DNA of 55,696 nt from Prevotellaceae bacterium UBA4301 (GTDB lineage: Bacteria > Bacteroidota > Bacteroidia > Bacteroidales > Bacteroidaceae), in contig DGUV01000056.1 of the NCBI GenBank assembly GCA_002395775.1, positions 1 through 55,696 of the forward strand. The letters are read 5' to 3'. The translations under genes and the position numbers were made by a program. Position 1 is the first letter of the stretch, and each line of letters opens with the position of its first letter. A model generated the notes under the pieces. That model was not told where the DNA came from and made no database searches. It worked only from the letters and a program-made list of their open reading frames with translations. Positions 31,896 through 38,731 of the stretch are shown here, in pieces.

Positions 31896-34800
31896 ATGAA
31901 TTGGAACAAAAGTTGGGCCGCATGGCCCATTGTGAACTATCGCATAACGATTGTCATCACGCTGCTCCTGCTGGCTTTCGGGTTCTATGGACTCTATGTC
32001 ATGCCCAAGGACGAGTTTCCGGCCTTCGTGGTGCGTCAGGGCGTGGTCATCGCCGTGATGCCCGGTGCCACCAGCGAGGAGATTGAGGCCCAGGTGGCCC
32101 GTCCGCTGGAGCGCTATCTCTTTACTTTCAAGGAGGTGAAGCGCGAGAAGACCACTACCACCAGTCAGAACGGCATGTGCATCGTCATGGTGCAGTTGCG
32201 AGAGGACATCAACAAGAAGGACGAAGTGTGGAGCAAACTGAAGCATGGGCTCAACACCTTCAAAAGCCAGTTACCCAGTGGCGTGCTGGCGCTGATAGTG
32301 AACGAGGACTTCGGCGACGCCTGTGCCCTGCTCATTACCCTTGAGAGCGACCAGCGCAGCTATCGTGAGCTGCAGGGCTACAGCGACGAACTGGCCGACC
32401 GCCTGCGACGCGTGGCTTCGGTGAGCAATGTGCGTCAATATGGTGAGGTGAAGGAACAGCTGACCCTCTATGTCGATCGCGAACGTCTTGCCGCCTACGG
32501 CATTGGGCAGGCAGCCCTGATGCAGGCCATCTCGGGTCAGGGACTGACCACCATGGCCGGAAGCGTGACGGGCGGCGAGCAGAACATACAGCTCCACGTC
32601 TCGCCTACGCAGAGCAGCGAGGAGGAACTGATGAACCAAATCATCTTCTCTTCCAATAATAAAATCGTGCGCGTGCGCGATATTGCCACGGTGAAGCGAG
32701 AATATGATACGTCAAAGAGCTACATCGAGAACAATGGCAACCGCTGCCTGTTGCTCTCGCTGGAGATGAACGACGGCAACAACATTGTCCGCTATGGCGA
32801 GGAGGTGGACGAGGTGATAGCCCGCTTCAAGCAGGACTATCTGCCTCAGGACGTAGAGATTCGGCGCATCACCGACCAACCTCAGGTGGTGGGCGATTCG
32901 GTTCATGACTTCTTGCGCGACCTCATCGAGTCGATGCTGGTCATCGTACTGGTCATGATGATACTCTTCCCCCTGCGTTCGGCCATTGTGGCAGCCATCA
33001 CCATCCCCCTCTCCACCTTCACCTCGGTGGGCATCATGTATGCTTTAGGCATTCCCCTCAACATCATCACGCTGGCTTGTCTCATTGTGGTGCTTGGCAT
33101 GATTGTCGATAACTCCATTGTGGTCATCGACGGTTATCTCGAATATCTGGGCAAGGGCATGGGCCGCAGGGAGTCGGCCGTGCGCTCGGTACAGCAGTAC
33201 TTTGCCCCCATGATGCTGGCCACCGTCTGCATCTGCGCCATCTTCTTCCCCCTCATGTACACGATGACGGGCGAGGCCCACGATGTCATGGACCTCTTCC
33301 CCAAGACCATCACCATCAACCTCATGGTCTCCCTGCTGGTGGCCGTGGCGGTCATCCCCGTCCTTAATGCGGCCCTGATAAAGCGTGTCGAACCCAAGGA
33401 GGAAGGCAAGATGAGCCTGACCGACCGCGTACAGGCCGTCTATGAGAAGACGCTGAAGTGGACCTTCAAGCATCCCTGGCCCACCATGATTGGTGCCCTG
33501 GTGCTGGTTGTGGCCACCAGTTTCATCTTCCCCAATCTGAAGATGCGCCAGTTCCCCTTTGCCGACCGCAATCAGTTTGCCGTCGAGATATTCTTGCCCG
33601 AGGGTGAAGGCCTGGACCGCACGCAGGCCGTGGCCGACTCCATGCGGCGCGTCCTTCAGCGTGACGAGCGCGTGGTCAGCGTCACCTCGTTCATCGGGTG
33701 CAGCAGTCCGCGCTTCCAGGTTTCCTATGCTCCCCAGATGGGTGGCCGGAACTTTGCCCAGCTCATCGTCAACACCCCCGACATCCAAAGCACCTTCGAC
33801 GTCCTCAACGAGTACGCCCCCAAGTGGAGCAACCACTGGCCCGAAGCCTATGTGCGCTTCAAGCAGATGGACTTCCTGCCCGTGCCCACCTATGAGTATC
33901 GTTTTTATGGCGAGAACATGGACAGCATGCGACTGGCTGCCGAGCGCCTTATGGTCGAGATGCGCCACATCCCCGAGCTGGAGTGGGTGCACACCGACTA
34001 CGAACAACCCCATCCCCTGCTCGATGTCAGCCTCGACCCCGTGGCTTCGGCCCAGCTCGGCATCAATCGCACCACGGCCCAACTGCAGTTGATGTTGCAG
34101 ACGGGCGAAATGCAGGTGGGCAGTCTGTGGGAGGGCAACTACGAAGTTCCCATCATCCTCAAGGACCAATCCTCACAGCACATGGCCCTGGGCGAGGTGG
34201 GCAACACCTATCTCACTACCTCTGCTGGCCAGAGTGTGCCCTTGCGTCAGGTGGCCCAGGTACGTCCCGTATGGACCGAAACCAAAATACTCCATCGCAA
34301 TGGAGAGCGCTGCATCACCGTCACTGCCGAGAGCAAGCGCGGTGTACTGGCCTCTCGCGTGCAGGCCCAGATGGCCGACATCATGGCCTCCCTGCCTTTG
34401 CCCGGTGGCATTCGCAGCGAGATTGGCGGTGAGGTGGAGAAGAACAACGAGATGGTGCCCGAAATCTTTGCAGGTATCGGCATTTCGCTCGTCATCATCT
34501 TTTTCTTCATCCTGTTCAATTTCAAGCGCTTCAGCATCACCATCCTCTGCATGGCAGCCATCTCGCTCTCCATTCCCGGGGCCATGATAGGCTTGCTCAT
34601 CGCCAACAAGACGTTGGGCCTTACCTCCCTCTTCGGCTTCATCACGCTCATGGGCATCATCATGCGCAACGAGATACTCATCTTCGAGCATGCCGACGAG
34701 AAGATGGCCCAGGGGTGGACGGCCCATGATGCCGCCTTCGATGCCGGACGCCGCCGCATGGTGCCCATCTTCCTCACCACGGCCACTACGGCCGTTGGCG

Positions 34801-34982
34801 TCATCCCCATGATTCTGGCCGGTTCCTCGTTCTGGATGCCCGTCGGCATCACCATCTTTGCCGGTGGCATAGGCACGCTCATTCTCGTTGTCACCGTCCT
34901 GCCCGTGGTCTATTGGAAACTCCAGGGGAGCACAGAGCGCGCAGAGAAGACAGAGAACACAGAGACTATAACTAAAAATTGA
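31896..34982 (+). CDS. RND-family efflux pump, inner-membrane permease
   Basis: This 1028-residue resistance-nodulation-division transporter (AcrB-type fold) is expected to have twelve membrane segments and two large periplasmic loops. TM1 starts at NYRITIVITLLLLAFGFYGLYVMPKDEFP. Segment VLGMIVDNSIVVIDGYLEYLG carries the TM4 aspartate used for proton coupling. A second half repeats the layout, with FKRFSITILCMAAISLSIPGA and GIIMRNEILIFEHADE. ATG 31896 (MNWNKSW) is taken; the open frame ten codons upstream lies in the slippage repeat. The TolC gene starts 5 bp after the stop. The substrate is unknown. Confidence 0.92.
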   Translation: MNWNKSWAAWPIVNYRITIVITLLLLAFGFYGLYVMPKDEFPAFVVRQGVVIAVMPGATSEEIEAQVARPLERYLFTFKEVKREKTTTTSQNGMCIVMVQLREDINKKDEVWSKLKHGLNTFKSQLPSGVLALIVNEDFGDACALLITLESDQRSYRELQGYSDELADRLRRVASVSNVRQYGEVKEQLTLYVDRERLAAYGIGQAALMQAISGQGLTTMAGSVTGGEQNIQLHVSPTQSSEEELMNQIIFSSNNKIVRVRDIATVKREYDTSKSYIENNGNRCLLLSLEMNDGNNIVRYGEEVDEVIARFKQDYLPQDVEIRRITDQPQVVGDSVHDFLRDLIESMLVIVLVMMILFPLRSAIVAAITIPLSTFTSVGIMYALGIPLNIITLACLIVVLGMIVDNSIVVIDGYLEYLGKGMGRRESAVRSVQQYFAPMMLATVCICAIFFPLMYTMTGEAHDVMDLFPKTITINLMVSLLVAVAVIPVLNAALIKRVEPKEEGKMSLTDRVQAVYEKTLKWTFKHPWPTMIGALVLVVATSFIFPNLKMRQFPFADRNQFAVEIFLPEGEGLDRTQAVADSMRRVLQRDERVVSVTSFIGCSSPRFQVSYAPQMGGRNFAQLIVNTPDIQSTFDVLNEYAPKWSNHWPEAYVRFKQMDFLPVPTYEYRFYGENMDSMRLAAERLMVEMRHIPELEWVHTDYEQPHPLLDVSLDPVASAQLGINRTTAQLQLMLQTGEMQVGSLWEGNYEVPIILKDQSSQHMALGEVGNTYLTTSAGQSVPLRQVAQVRPVWTETKILHRNGERCITVTAESKRGVLASRVQAQMADIMASLPLPGGIRSEIGGEVEKNNEMVPEIFAGIGISLVIIFFFILFNFKRFSITILCMAAISLSIPGAMIGLLIANKTLGLTSLFGFITLMGIIMRNEILIFEHADEKMAQGWTAHDAAFDAGRRRMVPIFLTTATTAVGVIPMILAGSSFWMPVGITIFAGGIGTLILVVTVLPVVYWKLQGSTERAEKTENTETITKN

Positions 34983-34987
34983 ATGTT

Positions 34988-36349
34988 ATGAAGCGTACTA
35001 TATTTCTCATTTTCTCATTCTCTCATTTTCTCATCTCATTTTCTCTTAGCGCCCAGACGCTGACTTTGTCCCAGTGTCAGGAATTGGCTCGTCGGCACAA
35101 CCGCACGCTGCGGAATGCGGCCCTCGACATTGAGATGGCCACTGAGCAACGTAAGGAAGCCTACACCAAATATTTCCCCGACCTGCAGGCCCAGGTGCTT
35201 GCCTTCCAGGCCTTCGACGATATGGTCAAGGGCGACGGCGCCATCCCCATGGAGGTGGCTGCCATCAGTCCCCAGTTGGCCGCCTTTGCCGGTGCACCCT
35301 TTTCCTACAGCGAGTTCAGCAGGGCCTACACGGCCTCTCTCGTTCTCACGCAGCCCCTCTATGCCGGCGGACGCATCCGTGCCGGCAACCGTTTGGCGCA
35401 GATAGGGCAGGAGGTTGCCCAACTTCAGTTGAGCATGAAGGAGAAGGACGTCATGCAGAAGGTCAACGAATGTTATTGGCAGGTGGCTACGGTCAAGTAT
35501 AATCTCCAAACCATCTCTGCGGCCGAACGCCAGATTGATGAGGTGCTCCGCATGGTCAACAACTATGTCGATGCCGGAGTCACCACCCGCAACGACCTCC
35601 TGCGCGTGCAACTCCGTCAGCAGGAACTGGCCTCCAACCGCCTCCGTTTGGAGAATGCCCAGCATGTGCTCCTCCTGTTGCTGGCTCAGCAGATAGGCAT
35701 GGCTGGAAAAGAGATAGACATCGATGCCCAGAGTCTCGAGCCCCGCAATCCTGCCGAGGTGCATGTCGAGGCCACCGATGCCGTCTATGCGCGCGAGGAA
35801 GTGGCCCTCTTGGGCAAACAAGTCGAGGCTCGTGAGTGGCAGGTGCGCCTGGAACGTGGCAAACACTTGCCCAGCGTGGCCGTGGGTGCCGTAGGCTACA
35901 ACATGGGCTTTGGCGGTCTCTCGGAGAATGTGGGCAAGTACATCGACAATAATCAGACCAACGGTCTCGTCCTGGCCACCCTCTCTGTGCCCATCATGTC
36001 GTGGTGGGGAGGCAAGCATGCCATCCGTCGCACGCAGCTGCAACTCCAGCAGGCCCGCAATGAGGCCGTCGATGCACGCGAACAGCTCGTAGTCGATATC
36101 GAATCGGCCTGGAGCAATCTCACTGAGGCCTACAAGCAGATAGCCATAGCCCAGTCCAGCGTTGCCTCGGCCGAGGAGAATCTGCGCATGACCTCCGACC
36201 AGTATCGTGCCGGCACCATCCCTCTCTCCGACCTGCTCGATGCCGAGACGCTCCACCGTCAGGCCCGCGACCAGCTCTCCCAGTCCCTTGCCACCTATCA
36301 GGTGCGCCTTGCCGACTATCAACGTAAAACCATGAAATTAACCCCTTAA
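34988..36349 (+). CDS. TolC-family outer-membrane efflux protein
   Basis: This 453-residue outer-membrane channel partners the adaptor and pump. It has two repeats of the OEP coiled-coil/barrel pattern, with LSQCQELARRHNRTLRNAALDIEMA at the first helix and EENLRMTSDQYRAGTIPLSDLLDAETL near the end, the usual second-half signature. ATG 34988 gives a signal peptide (MKRTIFLIFSFSHFLISFSLSAQ). Its hydrophobic core is coded by imperfect tandem CTCATTTT units, the complement of the GAGAAAATGAGA repeat seen in other genes here, so it seems built on repeat DNA. The next gene starts 6 bp after the stop. Confidence 0.92.
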   Translation: MKRTIFLIFSFSHFLISFSLSAQTLTLSQCQELARRHNRTLRNAALDIEMATEQRKEAYTKYFPDLQAQVLAFQAFDDMVKGDGAIPMEVAAISPQLAAFAGAPFSYSEFSRAYTASLVLTQPLYAGGRIRAGNRLAQIGQEVAQLQLSMKEKDVMQKVNECYWQVATVKYNLQTISAAERQIDEVLRMVNNYVDAGVTTRNDLLRVQLRQQELASNRLRLENAQHVLLLLLAQQIGMAGKEIDIDAQSLEPRNPAEVHVEATDAVYAREEVALLGKQVEAREWQVRLERGKHLPSVAVGAVGYNMGFGGLSENVGKYIDNNQTNGLVLATLSVPIMSWWGGKHAIRRTQLQLQQARNEAVDAREQLVVDIESAWSNLTEAYKQIAIAQSSVASAEENLRMTSDQYRAGTIPLSDLLDAETLHRQARDQLSQSLATYQVRLADYQRKTMKLTP

Positions 36350-36355
36350 CTTCAA

Positions 36356-37591
36356 ATGAAACCCTCTCTCACTACACGTCAGTACGCCCTTCCCTTTGTC
36401 CTCATCACCTCACTCTTCTTCCTGTGGGGCTTTGCACGCGCCATCCTCGACGTACTCAACAAACATTTCCAGAACGAACTGCAGATTACCCTCACCGAGT
36501 CCTCCCTGGTGCAAGTCATCACCTATCTCGGCTACTTCCTCATGGCCATCCCCGCCGGGCTCTACATCAATCGCTTCGGCTATCGTCGTGGCGTTGTCAC
36601 CGGTCTGCTGCTCTATGCTGCCGGCGCCTTCCTCTTCGTGCCCAGCGGCGAGTTCGACGTGCTTTATGGCTATCTGGGCGCCCTCTTCGTCATAGCCTGC
36701 GGCCTCACCTTCCTCGAGACCGCTGCCAACCCCTATGCCACCGAGCTCGGTCCCGCCGCCACGGCCAGCAGCCGACTCAATCTGGCCCAGTCCTTCAACG
36801 GCCTCGGTTCCGCCCTTGCCCCCATCATCGTGGGCGGTTTCCTGTTCTCCGGCTCAGCCTCGGCCGATGTCACCATGCCCTACATCGTCATGGGCTTCGT
36901 CGTAGTGTTTGTGGCCCTCATCTTCTATCATTCCCGCCTGCCTGAGATTCGTCATGGACAGGTGGCCACGGCCGAGGACCTTCGCCAAGAGCACACCAAC
37001 GGACTGGCCAACCTGCGCCAGCTCCTGCGCCGTCCCATGTTCCTCTTCGGCCTCTTGGCCCTCTTGGCCTACGAGATAAGCGAAATCAGCATCAACAGCT
37101 ATTTCATCAACTTCACCACCGGCATGGGCTGGCTCACCTCGGCCACCGCCTCCTACGTCCTGGGCCTCTCCCTGTTCATCTTCATGGGCGGCAGGTTCCT
37201 GGGCAGTTGGCTCATGCGCCGCATTCCTGCCCAGCGCGTCCTGCTCTGGTGTGCCTGCGGCAGTGTCAGTTGCGTGGCCCTTCTCGTCCTCACCTCCCAG
37301 TTCCCGGCCCTCAGCAGTTCGCGCCTTCCCCTCGTCTTCCTCATGGCCAACTATCTGTTCGAGTCCATCATGTTCCCCACCATCTTCTCCCTGTCGCTTC
37401 AGGGGCTGGGCAACCTCACCAAGAGTGCCTCCTCGGTGCTCATGATGACTCCCGTGGGCGGCTGTGGCTTCCTGCTCATGGCCCTCATGGCCGATGCCAC
37501 AGGCTCCTTCGTCCTGCCCTTCCTCATCCCCCTGGTGGGCTACCTCGTGGTCATGCTCTTTGCCCGTCGCACACTCCTGCGCCAGGCATAG
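36356..37591 (+). CDS. FucP-like sugar/H+ symporter (MFS)
   Basis: This 411-residue permease is of the fucose/glucose/galactose (FHS) branch of the major facilitator superfamily, with twelve predicted membrane segments. Typical features are the N-terminal LFFLWGFARAILDVLNKHFQ, YLGYFLMAIPAGLYINRFGYR and TFLETAANPYATELGP, and a central loop before LRRPMFLFGLLALLAYE. It starts 6 bp after TolC, so it is probably translated from the efflux mRNA, an uncommon arrangement. Codon use is strongly C-ending. A strong terminator follows at 37629. The sugar carried cannot be decided. Confidence 0.88.
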   Translation: MKPSLTTRQYALPFVLITSLFFLWGFARAILDVLNKHFQNELQITLTESSLVQVITYLGYFLMAIPAGLYINRFGYRRGVVTGLLLYAAGAFLFVPSGEFDVLYGYLGALFVIACGLTFLETAANPYATELGPAATASSRLNLAQSFNGLGSALAPIIVGGFLFSGSASADVTMPYIVMGFVVVFVALIFYHSRLPEIRHGQVATAEDLRQEHTNGLANLRQLLRRPMFLFGLLALLAYEISEISINSYFINFTTGMGWLTSATASYVLGLSLFIFMGGRFLGSWLMRRIPAQRVLLWCACGSVSCVALLVLTSQFPALSSSRLPLVFLMANYLFESIMFPTIFSLSLQGLGNLTKSASSVLMMTPVGGCGFLLMALMADATGSFVLPFLIPLVGYLVVMLFARRTLLRQA

Positions 37592-37628
37592 CACGCGGCG
37601 ACTGCTGCAACGCTTGCCAGGCACGCAC

Positions 37629-37670
37629 AGGCTGGTTTCGACACCATTTTTGTCGATTCCAGCCTTTTTT
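37629..37670 (+). terminator. Terminator of the efflux/permease operon
   Basis: A 15-bp stem with two mismatches (AGGCTGG..TCGACA against TGTCGA..CCAGCCT) and a 7-nt loop, followed by TTTTTT. Confidence 0.85.
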
Positions 37671-38130
37671 GTGTGTTTTAGGGGGGGGGAGTGGAAAACT
37701 TTAACATTTCGCAAGATTTTTTTTCTAACCTCTTGAAAAGACTAATCTAAGGTATGAGGGTTAGAAGGTTTTGGGCCATTTAAGCGATGAAATTTGTTAT
37801 AATAAAATACCTCCTGTTCAAGTTTTTATACTTAACTTTGTAGTCGGATTGCATAAATCCCCCTTGGCAGTGGCCAGGTGATATCGTATGAAAAAAAGGA
37901 GCGTTGTGCCCATCTTTGTCTAACTGAAACCTGAGAAATTTCAAATGACGACAAACACATGGTGTAGCATTACGGCCCTACGCGTAATAGCGTGGGTTGC
38001 TGTCTTTACATCTGTTTGTCAGGTTTTCTCAGGACCCCAGTTAGAAGGTGTGAAACGTCAATTCACGCTTTCTTTGTTTCTACGGCGAGAGAGGAAACAA
38101 AATGTGAATACACAATCGTGCGCGTAGGCG
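37671..38130 (+). other. Structured intergenic region / possible long leader
   Basis: No convincing gene lies here. It holds a G9 run (37681-37689), an inverted repeat TTCTAACC/GGTTAGAA (37723-37730, 37759-37766), and a -7-like TAACTTTG at 37833-37840 without a clear -33 box. A long nested inverted repeat (37920-38046) has outer CTAACTG/CAGTTAG, middle CCTGAGAAA/TTTCTCAGG and ACAAAC/GTTTGT, and an inner ATTACG/CGTAAT hairpin. A final TTTGTTTC/GAAACAAA stem (38073-38080, 38094-38101) lies 30 bp before the HTH gene. If transcription starts near 37847 the leader would be about 280 nt. Confidence 0.5.
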
Positions 38131-38460
38131 ATGAAACGAAGTTTCAGTTTTGAACAGAAAGTCAACATTCTCACCCTGCTATTCAGTGGGGCGAGCCGTA
38201 AGGGCATTGCCGACAGTCTGCGCATAGACCGTCGCGAAATCACCCTCTGGGAACTCCGATATCGCAACTTTGGTCTCGACGGGCTTCAGCGCCTCCATCG
38301 GTGCAATTTCCCTGAGGATTTCAAGCAAGAGGTTGTCCAGGCCTGTCTCAGTGGTAAGGACACCTTTCGCCAGTTGGCTGTGGATTACAATGTTAGCTAT
38401 TCCACCCTCAAGAATTGGGTTCGTGAGGCCCGAGGAAAAGCCGTTGGCCTTGAGAAATGA
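38131..38460 (+). CDS. IS150/IS3 OrfA-type helix-turn-helix protein
   Basis: This 109-residue basic protein has two helix-turn-helix units. Unit 1 covers residues 5-50 (SFEQKVNILTLLFSGAS, then IADSLRIDRREITLWELRY). Unit 2 covers 60-102 (FKQEVVQACLSGKDTFRQLA, then YNVSYSTLKNWVREARG). This is the layout of IS3/IS150-type OrfA, the DNA-binding part of a transposase. No OrfB with an integrase core follows and no terminal inverted repeats flank it, so it is either a remnant or a domesticated regulator. It sits 51 bp before a small acidic peptide gene and appears to be co-transcribed with it and the large secreted protein. Function beyond DNA binding is inference. Confidence 0.7.
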   Translation: MKRSFSFEQKVNILTLLFSGASRKGIADSLRIDRREITLWELRYRNFGLDGLQRLHRCNFPEDFKQEVVQACLSGKDTFRQLAVDYNVSYSTLKNWVREARGKAVGLEK

Positions 38461-38511
38461 GAGAGAAGTATCTACTAAATAAAACAACGAACAAAAGAAA
38501 AAGGCAAACCT

Positions 38512-38694
38512 ATGAGAAGGATTACTTACATCCAGCCTCGCGTCAAGTATGTGACTGACGTAGAGGAAGACTTCATGAGCAACCTCAGCAATTTCAAGAT
38601 TGGTGATGGAGACACGACACCCATCGAGGACGTTGACCCCGGTGAAATTATTATCACGACGAAGCAAGACAACCTCTGGGACGAGGAATGGTAA
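38512..38694 (+). CDS. 60-residue acidic small protein
   Basis: The protein begins MRRITYIQPRVKYV and ends DNLWDEEW. It is strongly acidic after residue 15, with the short element NFKIGDGDTT and PGEIIITT in the middle. There is no signal peptide or membrane segment. Small Bacteroidales proteins of the pattern 'M-basic-x-YI-x-P' with a Gly/Asp-rich middle and a Trp-acidic end are, as I recall, common but uncharacterised. Spacing (51 bp after the HTH gene, 37 bp before the secreted protein) and lack of a promoter between suggest one transcript. It could be a regulator, a precursor peptide or a chaperone-like partner; the sequence alone does not decide. Confidence 0.6.
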   Translation: MRRITYIQPRVKYVTDVEEDFMSNLSNFKIGDGDTTPIEDVDPGEIIITTKQDNLWDEEW

Positions 38695-38731
38695 GCAACA
38701 CACTTAGGAAACGAAAAGAAAACAGAAAGAC

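Noticed and set aside
37917..38047. Integron attC-like site (GTCTAAC at the left, GTTAGAA at the right of a 131-bp inverted repeat)
   Set aside because: The right core deviates from GTTRRRY, no L boxes or integrase are visible, and no cassette array follows. Kept only as a structured region.
37945..38127. 60-residue open frame upstream of the HTH gene
   Set aside because: It overlaps the nested inverted repeat, has no known motif and would be a weakly hydrophobic, basic peptide; nothing supports it as a gene.
38131..38460. A complete IS3/IS150 insertion sequence
   Set aside because: Only an OrfA-type protein is present; no OrfB integrase core, no terminal inverted repeats and no target duplication were found.
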